Shown: positions 37,012-45,375, counted from the stretch's first letter. The stretch: 64,000 bases of DNA from Actinobacillus sp. (GCA_020026075.1 JAHHQZ010000004.1:8291-72290), one strand, 5' to 3'. A program made the numbers and translations. Notes: a model not told the origin generated them from the letters alone.

Positions 37012-37052
37012 CGCTGGAATATTTCACAAAATTTAAAAAAAATTCCAGCATA
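37011..37052. repeat. Dispersed palindromic repeat, diverged paired form
   Basis: ACGCTGGAATATTTCAC and AAAAAAATTCCAGCA enclose AAAATTT right after the glpG stop codon. This is the last repeat before the ICE. Confidence 0.65.
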
Positions 37053-37262
37053 CATTATCAATCACATAAACCAGCTCTAACTGTGAAATGTTTTTGCTCC
37101 ATTGGCTTAAGGAACATTACATCACAATTTTTTAGGGAGATGTGTGGAGGGGGATCTGACTTCTCACGGATCAGGACTGCTTCATTATATAATCGCAACG
37201 ATTAAAAGACAGTCGTTGCAATTATATACGTTTTTATGGATTTTGCAAACGCCTTACTGCGT
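37053..37262. other. Left border region of the ICE
   Basis: No gene and no tRNA is seen between glpG and the integrase gene. The segment holds an inverted repeat (37188-37226, 13 of 14 pairs; TATAATCGCAACGA against TCGTTGCAATTATA), which may bind integrase or form the attachment site. The exact border cannot be fixed without the other ICE end. Confidence 0.45.
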
Positions 37263-38160
37263 TTATATGTTATCTACGATGTTTCGTAGGGTTTCAGGAT
37301 CATCTCGAATGTATTCTAATGTTACATTTACGGAAGAATGTCCCAATAACTGCTTAACAACATAAAGATTACCCGGATCTTTCATTAAGCTAGTTGCTAC
37401 AGTATGTCGAAATCTGTGTGGACTAATTCTAAATCCAGCAAATTGACTTAATTTTTCAAAAAAATAAGTTATTTGTGAGTCGCTCATTTCCTTTCCTTGC
37501 CGACTCGTTGTGAGCGTAAACTTATTAACATTGAATAGCTGTTCTTTGGGCGAGCTACCTCTTAATTTATGCTCCAGTAATAGCCTTTCTAACGCAGGTC
37601 TAAGCAATTTACTAATTGGCAATTCGTGATAACAGTAATTCTTATTAATCGCTGCTGGCAGTGAGAGAATACCACGATGAATATCAACATTTTCGATTTT
37701 GAGTTTCAGTAGTTGTCGGCGGCGAATAGCGGTATAACGCAAGGTTTTTATGAGGGTTTCATAAAACCATACTGGACAACACCATCTTGGTAAGTTCTCT
37801 TGTTGAAAAATGTCATTGATTTGATCAATTTGACTTTGGGTGAATGTCTTTTTGGGAGATTTTCCTGTTCGCATAAAGCAATGATTAAAAGGATTAGGTT
37901 TAGGTAAGAGTTGTTGATCAATTCCAAAAGTGTAGATTGCTTTTAAGTGGCGGACATAGTTGTTCCAGCTAATTGGTTTTAACCGTGTAGAAGTCGCTTG
38001 TCGCCACGTAATAATATCCGTAGATTGCAATAATCGCATATCTTGATTTGGAAAGTGTTTCTTAAATTGTTTAACCACTTTTTCATACGATCCCACAGTA
38101 TCTTCTCGAAGAAATTTATGGTAAAAATTTTTGCATAATAGTATCAATGGTTACTTTCAT
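37263..38160 (-). pseudogene. int: Tyrosine recombinase (ICE integrase), frameshifted near the start
   Basis: The main frame (37263-38147) is a tyrosine recombinase. The arginine lies in TAIRRRQLLKL, the HxxR box is HRFRHT, the next histidine is in LLGHSSVNV, and the tyrosine is in TLEYIRD. The natural start is the ATG at 38160, two bases after traI, giving MKVTIDTIMQKF. One extra base in the A5T5 tract at 38123-38132 then leads to a stop after 14 residues. A TTG at 38147 restores the long frame, so some protein might be made. It would catalyse insertion and excision of the ICE. Confidence 0.75.
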
Positions 38161-38162
38161 TT

Positions 38163-40235
38163 TTAAGTTTTCCTTAATTTCAAATGATGGTTATTGAGAA
38201 CAGTCCTGTTCCCCAAGAAGTATGTAAAATCTTTTACTAAATATCCAGTTAATTCCGTTTCTTTTACGCTACTTTGGATTTTTACTGTCCAAAAATTATA
38301 AGAATCCTTGTTCTCAGTGTCGTAACGCACGGTATGTAAATTGAGTTTCTGAAATTCTTTTTGCAATGCTTCCCATAATACCTGATCACTTCGCCCTGTT
38401 CGCTCAATAACATAGGAACGAAAGATTTGTGGTGTAACCATAAAAAGATGATTTTCTACAATATGCAATAATGCATCACTTTGATTTAGCTTGATTTTAT
38501 TTATTTGAAAACCTACTTTCACCCATTGAATAAAATCATCAATTTGTATTTTATTACTTGGATCTAAACTCGCTTTGGTCGGTTGCACAGGTTTAGCTTG
38601 TGGTGGTTTTACAAAATTTTGAGGTATGTTACGAACTCGCTGTGATGTTGGTAATTCCGTTGGCGGTAAGGTTGAATGGCGTTTTTCTTGGTTTACAGCA
38701 TCCGATTTAACCAGTGAACTCGGTGTCATCGGTTGACGAGGTTCTTGTGGTATTACTGATTCAGACTCAGTCAATGGCGGCTCTATTACTGGTTCAGTAT
38801 TTGATGCTATTTCTGTTTCAGCTTGAGGATTGTCTATGGGCTGAGAAATTTCTACTATTGCTGGCATTTCATCTACTACAGACACTTCTGTGGTCGTTGA
38901 TGATTCGGTATTTCCAAATATATCTAATACAGCATTCATTAACGTATCATCTAGGCTTTCAGTATTATTTAATGCTGTTTCAGATGTCGGTGCTACTAAT
39001 GCCGGATCAGGTAAATTAATGACTGGTTCAGTATCAATCACTGGCGTTGCTGGCTCGTCTGCTGTATCAAGGGTGTTACCTTGACTGTCTACTGGTGTGA
39101 TTGTGCCTTTAAAATTTTCAGGGCGATCAGCCACGTTTGGCCAAATTAACTGTGGTGAAATCCGTAATAAGGTAAACGTATTCTTTGGTTTCCAGCTATC
39201 TGTGGCGACGTTACACGTCCAAATAGCCATATTGTCAGGTGTCGACTCGATGAGTTTATGTGCCTGCATTTCATCAAAAATTTTCGCATTTTGAACAGGC
39301 ACACTTACGCCTTGATTGACTAAATACGCACGCACCGCATCCGCAGTGGTTTTTGACATCACCCACAACCCTTGCTCATTCAAATAACCTTGACTACCGC
39401 CTTTGGGATTATTGAGATTAAAGCCTTTCACAACGTGGCGGAGAGCTAATTGTAGTTGTTTTGCAAAAGACACTTTCGGCGTTTCATCAAGTTTATTGAT
39501 GTCGCCGCCCAATGCCATTGTTACAGAGAGCTGATCCGCTTTCTGCACTATTTCTGCCAAAATTCCAGCCTTGTCGCTATGACCGCTGACGTAATACAGC
39601 AACGCCGCAAAGGGGCTTGGAAAGGTTGCCAGCCAATTTAAAGCCATTGGTGGGATCAAATAATGTAATAAGAATGAGCCTAATGTAGGGTGCAGTTCGT
39701 AATCCCTGTCAGGGTTATAACAAAATCGGTACGGCAAGGTAGGGCGACCTTGCCACGGAAACCATTGCTGTTCGTTTTCAAGCACCACTTTTATATCTAC
39801 TGCAATTTTACCAATGTCGTGTAATAAGGCCGCATAGATGATTAACGCCGTCCATACATCTCGCTGTTTGGCTTGTTCTTCAGGTGGCGAGTTTTGCGGT
39901 AACACATAATTCTGTCGCAGTTTTGCTGCAAGGGCGATAACTTCTAAACCGTGATCCAGCATTCCGCCTAAATAAGCGTGGTGATGAGATTCGCTCGCAG
40001 GTAAAAGTTGAACCAGCTCGGCATAACGCTCAATGGGGGTGCGGTAAAGCTGTTGGAAATTATCAGGTGTCATTGATACATTTTGCCAAATAATATTTAA
40101 CTGTTTTTGGCGATGAGGTGTATCCAGTAACTGTTCGGCAGTTTGTGGCAAATGCCAGCCTGGTTTATGTTCTACTACTGGGGCAGATGTAGTGGCTGGA
40201 ATTTTACGAAAAATTTTATTAATAAAGTGGTACAT
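38163..40235 (-). CDS. traI: MOBH-type relaxase TraI
   Basis: TraI nicks the ICE at oriT and pilots the strand. The 690 residues begin with the TraI_2 domain. Its metal-binding histidines are HHH at 84-86, DH at 94-95 and HD at 139-140 (LLHDIGK), the pattern of the MOBH group. A Pro/Ser/Thr/Glu-rich linker (about 380-560) leads to the C-terminal TraI_2_C region (DDFIQWVKVGFQINKIK). The start at 40235 is an ATG without a clear ribosome binding site; a TTG ten codons upstream is possible. A single repeat arm lies at about 39545-39570. The next gene, two bases on, is the integrase. Confidence 0.88.
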   Translation of the reverse strand: MYHFINKIFRKIPATTSAPVVEHKPGWHLPQTAEQLLDTPHRQKQLNIIWQNVSMTPDNFQQLYRTPIERYAELVQLLPASESHHHAYLGGMLDHGLEVIALAAKLRQNYVLPQNSPPEEQAKQRDVWTALIIYAALLHDIGKIAVDIKVVLENEQQWFPWQGRPTLPYRFCYNPDRDYELHPTLGSFLLHYLIPPMALNWLATFPSPFAALLYYVSGHSDKAGILAEIVQKADQLSVTMALGGDINKLDETPKVSFAKQLQLALRHVVKGFNLNNPKGGSQGYLNEQGLWVMSKTTADAVRAYLVNQGVSVPVQNAKIFDEMQAHKLIESTPDNMAIWTCNVATDSWKPKNTFTLLRISPQLIWPNVADRPENFKGTITPVDSQGNTLDTADEPATPVIDTEPVINLPDPALVAPTSETALNNTESLDDTLMNAVLDIFGNTESSTTTEVSVVDEMPAIVEISQPIDNPQAETEIASNTEPVIEPPLTESESVIPQEPRQPMTPSSLVKSDAVNQEKRHSTLPPTELPTSQRVRNIPQNFVKPPQAKPVQPTKASLDPSNKIQIDDFIQWVKVGFQINKIKLNQSDALLHIVENHLFMVTPQIFRSYVIERTGRSDQVLWEALQKEFQKLNLHTVRYDTENKDSYNFWTVKIQSSVKETELTGYLVKDFTYFLGNRTVLNNHHLKLRKT

Positions 40236-40400
40236 AGCGATTAAATAACGTGAAAAGTTACTCAACCTACCACAAATAAATCAAACGATTAACCATAAAT
40301 TAAATGGATTTTTTATTTAATTTATTGGTGGTTTTTTCTTGTTTTAGATGGGGGATATTTTACTATGTCGGCGTGAACACAGTACATAAAGGGATTTTTT

Positions 40401-40421
40401 CAATAGTGATAGACACTATTG
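40401..40421. promoter_or_regulatory. Perfect inverted repeat upstream of traI
   Basis: CAATAGTG and CACTATTG are separated by five bases, in a 266-base gap without genes. It could be a regulator site or part of oriT. Confidence 0.4.
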
Positions 40422-40435
40422 CCCTGCGTACTGGT

Positions 40436-40469
40436 AAAGCCCAAAATCTTTTATAGGTTTGGGGCTTTA
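40436..40469. terminator. Probable terminator after the small membrane gene
   Basis: AAAGCCCAAA pairs with TTTGGGGCTTT, with one bulge, downstream of the minus-strand gene at 40502. Confidence 0.5.
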
Positions 40470-40501
40470 TTGCATTTATAATATTGAAACTACTCGTAAG
40501 C

Positions 40502-40699
40502 TTATGACTTATCTTCAACGATGGTTATTTTATTCGCAATATATTTGGTCGTAAACACAACAAAAAATGGCAGTGCTACCCATAAAAAACCATTAAAGAA
40601 TAATGACATACTGGCGAGAATTAAAAATAAAATAGACCACGCCGCACAAAACAATAGTGCTTTAACTGTGTCTAGTTCAAGAACAATACGTTTTTTCAT
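40502..40699 (-). CDS. Small membrane protein, candidate toxin partner of the Panacea gene
   Basis: The 65-residue protein has two hydrophobic segments (about 13-33 and 35-53) with a charged start (MKKRIVLELDTVK) and end (NKITIVEDKS). AAGGAG precedes the ATG. It lies 75 bases after the Panacea-domain gene on the same strand. Panacea proteins are promiscuous antitoxins, and some partners are small membrane proteins, so a toxin role is inferred from place and shape alone. Confidence 0.6.
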   Translation of the reverse strand: MKKRIVLELDTVKALLFCAAWSILFLILASMSLFFNGFLWVALPFFVVFTTKYIANKITIVEDKS

Positions 40700-40774
40700 A
40701 AGTAACTCCTTATTGTTGGTTAGGTTGGTTGGTGAATTTGGTTGTGGAGGTGTAGTTTCAAGTAATAGTGTTCA

Positions 40775-41212
40775 TTAAACTTTGCCTTGCAATAATTCTT
40801 TGTCGTTAATAACACTCCCTTTCTTACCCATTGCCCACGCTGTTTCAGGTTGATGAGTCATCCAAGATAACTGAGAACCATTATATTGCCCATAAACCTC
40901 GATAATTTTATCTAAAAATATCATTATTTCGGTTGGGGTAATGGTGGTATTATCTCGTAATGCTGTAGCAGATATTGGTTTAGCACGATACCTTTTAAAT
41001 TCGTAATAAATTGATGGAATAACGGGACCATATTCCCAACGCTCAAATTGTTCATTGATAAGAGTTGTGCCAAATTTTTTTAAATACCAAGATTGGGCAA
41101 AAAACATCAACTTTTGCAATTTCATTGGAGTTAAATCTTTAATCTGCCCTTTGTGTGCTTTTTGAATAAAAGCATTTGCAATATCTATTGCTGTGTAGGG
41201 TTTCATATACAA
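40775..41212 (-). CDS. Panacea-domain (DUF4065/GepA/SocA) protein, candidate antitoxin
   Basis: The 145 residues show the domain pattern: TAIDIANAFIQKAHKG, then LTPMKLQKLMFFAQSWYL, then FERWEYGPVIPSIYYEFKRY. Panacea proteins neutralise many unrelated toxins encoded next to them. The family also includes the SocA proteolysis adaptor. GGAGG precedes the start at 41212. The gene sits in the ICE between the relaxase and the mating-channel genes, a usual place for stabilising modules. Confidence 0.8.
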   Translation of the reverse strand: MYMKPYTAIDIANAFIQKAHKGQIKDLTPMKLQKLMFFAQSWYLKKFGTTLINEQFERWEYGPVIPSIYYEFKRYRAKPISATALRDNTTITPTEIMIFLDKIIEVYGQYNGSQLSWMTHQPETAWAMGKKGSVINDKELLQGKV

Positions 41213-41366
41213 TCTCCTCCCCTATAAAATAGGAAAACTTAGCAATACTATTCGTAATGCTTCACCTATTCTATATGTGCCTATCCTGTTTTGCAAACGC
41301 CTGAGTAAATAATTTTACGCATTAAGCGTCTTGCACCCTGCCCTTTTCACGCCCTTTCGGGTAAGC

Positions 41367-41425
41367 CCGTTTCCCTTAGGGAAACGGTTTGCCCTTGAAC
41401 CATTCCCCTTGTTGCCGCAGGCAAC
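41367..41425. repeat. Two strong adjacent hairpins of unknown role
   Basis: CCGTTTCCC/GGGAAACGG (41367-41387) and GTTGCC/GGCAAC (41411-41425) lie in a 292-base gene-free stretch. Together with the hairpins at 41447-41482 they form four stems in a row. Confidence 0.5.
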
Positions 41426-41446
41426 CCCCCTTAGCCTTTTTTACCC

Positions 41447-41482
41447 TTTTTGGGGTATAAAAAAGCCCCTAGTGATAGGGGC
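41447..41482 (-). terminator. Terminator of the conjugation genes
   Basis: On the minus strand GCCCCTA/TAGGGGC with a four-base loop is followed by six T residues; a second stem (TACCC/GGGGTA) follows. It ends transcription after the gene at 41505. Confidence 0.85.
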
Positions 41483-41504
41483 AAATAGGCTCGCTTATGA
41501 GAGT

Positions 41505-42920
41505 TTACTTAACACTATGTTGTTTAAGCTTATCCGTTTTTTCTTTGGGGGCTTTATCTAAATCTTGGAGTTTATTCGTGCTTTCTGCTTGGTTTGGTAC
41601 AGCATTTTTTAGCTTGTCATTCGCTGCTTGCTGTAAGGCGGTAAGTGCCGTTTTCGTACCAAGTAATTGGTTCATTTCAAGTTCTAGTTTGATTTGACCT
41701 ATATCCCTGTCAAGTAATGCAACCGAACGTTCCAATGCTTTCATTGCGTTTGGTGAGGCTGTAATATTGGGTTCTCGCATTGAAGTAATCAGCATTCGTC
41801 GTGCTAATAATGCTTTTTCTAAAGCTCGAGAAAGTCCAATCTCCGAGCTTAATTTTGACACTAATAATGACTGATTTGGAGTCTCTTTTATCGCTTCTAA
41901 TAATCCACGGGTTACTTTAACCGTAGAAGAACTAATACTTTCTAACTCTTCATCCGTTACAGTGTCTTGTTGTAGTACTTTATCGAAGTTTTTATTCACT
42001 TCTTCAGTTTCTTCAGAGATTTTCTGAGTTAAACCTTTTCCCACTTTCGTGCCATCCTTTTGGTCGCCGCATTGTGTGCCATTACCACCTGAACAAGTAG
42101 AGGTTATTTCATCACCCACGACATCTGTTACCCATTGGCTAGCTTGTTTAGGATTTAACCAAACTTGGCATATTCTGCCCGTACATTGTGTTTTAGAAAC
42201 ACTACTTTTATCTGTGGGGGTGCGGTTTTGCATCATATTATAACCTGCCGCGACTGCATCGTTATTTACTTGAATAGATGGTTGCCCAGCTCCACCTTTT
42301 TTCTGACCGCCAACCCAATTTACACCGTTATTTTGTGTTTGGGCAGTTTCTTTACGTTCTTGGAAATCTTTGGCAATAACGTTGTTACTACTGGATAACA
42401 TTTCGTTTAACGCAGTTTTCTTACCTAAATCTTTCCAACTGTTTTCCGTATAATCCGCCATTTTGTTACCAAGCTCTTCACAACTGGTTTTAATGTTATT
42501 GAAGTCAAGGCTGGCTTGATAAGCTCCATTCGTCAACATATCGTAAAGTTGTGGATTGGCACGTTGTAACATTAACGCTGGCATTGATGCAACGGCTCCT
42601 TTGGCAGATTCAACGATATTATTATATAAAGACATTATGCTGTTTTTGGCGTTCCCTTTTAAGTCATTAAAAACAGAGGCATTAAAGTCTAAATTACCAC
42701 ACATTAAATCCGCATTCCAAGCAACGCCTACATTGAGTTGTTCAGGTCGTGTATTGCTAGCCATTGGGTGAATGATATTACCGCCACCTATGGTGTAATT
42801 GACATAATCATCAACCACTGCCCCTCGTTGGTAATTGTAATCACCTGCCACAGCATTTTGTGTACATAATAGTACAGCCAGGGCGGTTGTGTGATGTTTT
42901 AATGTTTTTTTTACATTCAT
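41505..42920 (-). CDS. ICE conjugation protein, TIGR03755 (PFL_4711) family
   Basis: The 471-residue exported protein has a signal peptide (cut near NAVAG, residue 25) and conserved cysteines in DLMCGNLDF, TSCEEL and TCSGGNGTQCG. It belongs to the mating-channel set of ICEHin1056/PFGI-1 type elements, where its role resembles TraH/TraU-group channel assembly. It is the last gene of its operon, behind the TIGR03756 and TIGR03757 genes. Function is inferred from the set. Confidence 0.8.
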   Translation of the reverse strand: MNVKKTLKHHTTALAVLLCTQNAVAGDYNYQRGAVVDDYVNYTIGGGNIIHPMASNTRPEQLNVGVAWNADLMCGNLDFNASVFNDLKGNAKNSIMSLYNNIVESAKGAVASMPALMLQRANPQLYDMLTNGAYQASLDFNNIKTSCEELGNKMADYTENSWKDLGKKTALNEMLSSSNNVIAKDFQERKETAQTQNNGVNWVGGQKKGGAGQPSIQVNNDAVAAGYNMMQNRTPTDKSSVSKTQCTGRICQVWLNPKQASQWVTDVVGDEITSTCSGGNGTQCGDQKDGTKVGKGLTQKISEETEEVNKNFDKVLQQDTVTDEELESISSSTVKVTRGLLEAIKETPNQSLLVSKLSSEIGLSRALEKALLARRMLITSMREPNITASPNAMKALERSVALLDRDIGQIKLELEMNQLLGTKTALTALQQAANDKLKNAVPNQAESTNKLQDLDKAPKEKTDKLKQHSVK

Positions 42921-42944
42921 TGTTTTTGTCCTTCTATTTATCTA

Positions 42945-42976
42945 TGCTGGAATTCTTGTAAAAATTTCGGCATCAC
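42945..42976. repeat. Diverged paired repeat between ICE genes
   Basis: TATGCTGGAATTCTTGT and AAAAATTTCGGCATC are facing arms, between the TIGR03755 and TIGR03756 genes. Confidence 0.5.
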
Positions 42977-44002
42977 TTAATTTGAAAAAATCAACATTTG
43001 CCCACGACGTTTGCAACATTCATACGGTCGCCATAATGCCCACGCATAATTGTGATTTTTATTGATTTTATCTTGATGTGGGTCGGTTACTTGAACGCCT
43101 GAACTGGATTTATCAGGGAAAATGGCACAACTCTGCTCCATTTTTGGATATAGCATTTGCCACTTGTGGTTTTCTTGCTTTAACTCTTGAACAGGTTTGG
43201 GATACCATTTGCCATTACTCGGCTGAGATTGTTGAGCAAGGGGGATATAAAGATGAGAGCTTTGGCCGAATGGACGTGTAACAATATCTGCCACACGTTG
43301 AGCAACTAATGCCGCCCCCTTGTAGGAATGTTGTTGGGTTACCATTCCGTTTCTTGGGTAAATATTTCCCCAATTATCGCCCCTTTTGCGAAGTTCTCGT
43401 GTAAAGGGCGTGAACGATTGCGGATAAAAAGATTCAACAAGTGAATAACGCCACTCTAAGAAATCTAGTCCGCTTAAAAAGTAAGGCATATAAGGCGTTG
43501 ACTGCGATTCGCAGAAATATCCCATTGACCCTAATAGGTTATAAATCATTCCGCCTGGATGACCAATGAGCTCAGCATTTTTCGTGTGGGATTGGTTGTA
43601 TAGTCGCTTGTTATGTGAAACAAAGCGGCCGCCTGTTAATTCCCCTTTTTGTGTTCCTAATGCACCTAATTGGGTGCCGAACTGATTCCCGCCCAGCATT
43701 TTTGCTTCTGCCACAGGATTATCTTCTTCAAAGTCATACACAGATACCACGCTTTCAGGCAAGAAATGACGAACTTTCACTGATGTGCGTGTGTAGCAGC
43801 CGTAAGGCGTGCAAGTCATCCATATACAAATGCCTTTAACACGCCACTCCGCACAGCTTGGCGAATACGAGCTTTGCAATAATTGAGCCGTGCTAACTTC
43901 GCCGCCTGCCATTGCAAGATTGGGCAAAGTGAAAGCCAATGTCGCTAATCCAATCAGCGTACGCTGGAATTTTTGTGAAAATTTCGGCGTAGCAAATGTC
44001 AT
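42977..44002 (-). CDS. ICE conjugation protein, TIGR03756 (PFL_4710) family, TraU-like
   Basis: The 341-residue exported protein has a signal peptide (residues about 12-32) and the cysteine-rich TraU-like stretch CAEWRVKGICIWMTCTPYGC. A further pair lies in PYECCKRRG. It acts in the periplasm or outer membrane during mating-pair formation. Its start overlaps the stop of the TIGR03757 gene. A paired repeat copy (about 43960-43990) encodes the first residues (PKFSQKFQ). Confidence 0.85.
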   Translation of the reverse strand: MTFATPKFSQKFQRTLIGLATLAFTLPNLAMAGGEVSTAQLLQSSYSPSCAEWRVKGICIWMTCTPYGCYTRTSVKVRHFLPESVVSVYDFEEDNPVAEAKMLGGNQFGTQLGALGTQKGELTGGRFVSHNKRLYNQSHTKNAELIGHPGGMIYNLLGSMGYFCESQSTPYMPYFLSGLDFLEWRYSLVESFYPQSFTPFTRELRKRGDNWGNIYPRNGMVTQQHSYKGAALVAQRVADIVTRPFGQSSHLYIPLAQQSQPSNGKWYPKPVQELKQENHKWQMLYPKMEQSCAIFPDKSSSGVQVTDPHQDKINKNHNYAWALWRPYECCKRRGQMLIFSN

Positions 44003-44439
44003 TATTTTTCTCCCATTCGTTGACGATAAATGTTGATAACTGTAGCAACGTTACGTTGACCGTACACCACAACAGGCTTGCCTTTGGCTGGTACAAACAC
44101 AATGGCGGGGGATTTTTTCACCCCCAGTTGCCACGCTTGTGATACTGCTTGGCTGGCCGCTTGAATTTGTTCAATCAGTTTACGTCCATTCGGTGAGTTA
44201 ATGCGTTGTCGCATTACCGCCTCTGCTTGTCGGAGGTCATTGGGTAAGCCTTTGGAAAGCTCAGCATTGAGTTCATCGAGCTTATCCAGCTGGAAATGAC
44301 TATCCAGCAACTGGGCTTGCACAAAGGGCTTGTATTGCGTGGTAAATCCCAAAATATCAACATTGGGTAAGACAGGATTGGCAAATGCCAATGGGCTAAT
44401 TAAGGCTGCCGCAGCCATTACACGTCTTTTCATTTTCAT
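44002..44439 (-). CDS. ICE conjugation protein, TIGR03757 (PFL_4709) family
   Basis: The 145-residue exported protein has a signal peptide (to about ALANP, residue 21) and the conserved VDILGFTTQYKPF and SPAIVFVPAKGKPVVVYGQ. Its family is related to TraW/TrbC-type channel proteins. It is first in a three-gene group that is cut off from the rest of the conjugation genes by the cargo block. Confidence 0.82.
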   Translation of the reverse strand: MKMKRRVMAAAALISPLAFANPVLPNVDILGFTTQYKPFVQAQLLDSHFQLDKLDELNAELSKGLPNDLRQAEAVMRQRINSPNGRKLIEQIQAASQAVSQAWQLGVKKSPAIVFVPAKGKPVVVYGQRNVATVINIYRQRMGEK

Positions 44440-44559
44440 CCTTACAAAAATAAAAAGAGTTTAGGAAAGTGATTAAAAAATAAAAGGTTTAATTAAATTA
44501 AAATTTTGAAGAATTTTTTATAGCGTTTAAGGGGGGATTTTCATATACTCAAAAAGTAA

Positions 44560-44680
44560 CCACGCTATCGTTGATAGCACCAATGCCAGTGGCTTTGTAA
44601 GCTGGCGACTCAACGTTGTTGGGTTAAGCAAGAAGTGTACTGTGCGTATGAGATTACACGTTACCGGAAGCGGTAATTAC
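44560..44680. ncRNA. Possible structured RNA at the head of the cargo block
   Basis: Five small stems follow each other: GCTATC/GATAGC (44564-44578), GCCAG/CTGGC (44585-44606), CAAC/GTTG (about 44611-44619), GTGTA/TACAC (44635-44659) and TTACCG/CGGTAA with a GAAG loop (44661-44676). No reading frame explains the segment. It may be an RNA, a regulator site cluster or a recombination site. Confidence 0.3.
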
Positions 44681-44706
44681 GCCCCTATCTACTATTTTTT
44701 ATTAAC

Positions 44707-44779
44707 CCACGCTGGGAAAACTCGTCCCAGCGGATGCGGTTCTCCCAGTATTTTTTAACTAAAACTAAGGAGAACCGTG
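44707..44779 (+). promoter_or_regulatory. Type 1 bistable leader, first copy
   Basis: CGCTGGGA (44710-44717) can pair with TCCCAGCG (44725-44732), or its CTGGGA can pair with the second TCCCAG (44743-44748). CGGTTCTCC (44737-44745) is a perfect complement of GGAGAACCG (44769-44777), which holds the ribosome binding site. The second and third pairings exclude each other. Confidence 0.65.
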
Positions 44780-45037
44780 ATGGTCGACTTAAATAAAATT
44801 GCTGAAAATCTAAAAGTGTTACCGCTTGAAGAACAAGAGGCAATAGTAAACTTAATTCAATTAAAGACGGATGTCGATATGGATAAAGTGCTAAACAAAT
44901 TAGATGTAGTCAATGCTAAATTGGAAGCAATGGATGCGAAATTTGAATCTAAATTCGATAGTCTAAGACTATTGATTATGGGAATGATCGCCCTTATTCC
45001 AATCGCATTTACAATTTTTGGATACTTTAATAAGTAG
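44780..45037 (+). CDS. Small coiled-coil protein with a C-terminal membrane anchor (copy 1)
   Basis: The 85 residues fall into three parts: a helical head (IAENLKVLPLEEQEAIVNLI), a heptad-like middle (KLDVVNAKLEAMDAKFESKF) and a final membrane segment (MGMIALIPIAFTIFGYF). I do not recognise the family. AAGGAG stands seven bases before the ATG but lies inside the leader stem. It has two paralogues 669 and about 1,008 bases downstream. The shape suits a membrane-acting toxin, a holin-like protein or a tail-anchored adaptor. Confidence 0.75.
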   Translation: MVDLNKIAENLKVLPLEEQEAIVNLIQLKTDVDMDKVLNKLDVVNAKLEAMDAKFESKFDSLRLLIMGMIALIPIAFTIFGYFNK

Positions 45038-45052
45038 CCACACCTAAACCAA

Positions 45053-45118
45053 CCCACAGGGGAAATACTGTTTCCCTTGTGGGGGATAGGATTTTCCCTG
45101 TTTTATAAGGAAAATCCT
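45053..45118 (+). promoter_or_regulatory. Type 2 bistable leader, first copy
   Basis: ATAGGATTTTCC (45086-45097) is a perfect 12-base complement of GGAAAATCCTAT (45109-45120), which covers the ribosome binding site and the first two bases of the start codon. Upstream GGGGAAA (45059-45065) can pair with TTTCCC at 45071-45076, or with TTTCCC at 45093-45098 inside the blocking arm. Confidence 0.65.
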
Positions 45119-45355
45119 ATGTTGACGATTGAAATACAAGCTCTCGCTTTTAAAGGCTTAATTCAGAAAGATGGTACCGTTGAAAAGCGGCTAACCCATA
45201 GACTGAAACAGCAAGTATATTCACTGCTGATACAGCATAAAAAAGCAGACTTCACATTAACTTTTGAGCCAGTCAATGGCGATAAGCGAACCTTAAAGGC
45301 CATCCATTATAATGATGCCTTATTCGTTTGCCGCCCTGACTTCAACATTAACTGA
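45119..45355 (+). CDS. Small soluble protein of unknown function
   Basis: The 78-residue protein starts MLTIEIQALAFKGLIQKDG and is mixed helix and strand with no membrane segment and one cysteine (FVCRPDF). I do not recognise it. It follows copy 1 of the anchored protein and has the same leader type as the third anchored protein, but a different sequence. It could be a partner or antagonist of the anchored protein; that is a guess from place. Confidence 0.65.
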   Translation: MLTIEIQALAFKGLIQKDGTVEKRLTHRLKQQVYSLLIQHKKADFTLTFEPVNGDKRTLKAIHYNDALFVCRPDFNIN

Positions 45356-45375
45356 TAGTTTTTAACTATAATCAC

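Noticed and set aside
8371..37052. CRISPR array formed by the dispersed repeats
   Set aside because: The repeats are palindromic, irregularly spaced over kilobases and not separated by uniform spacers; no cas genes are in view.
37053..37262. tRNA-Leu gene as ICE attachment site
   Set aside because: I looked for cloverleaf arms and a CCA-type end near the integrase and found none.
44560..44760. Hammerhead or twister ribozyme in the cargo head
   Set aside because: Many stems are present, but the conserved core bases of these ribozymes are not.
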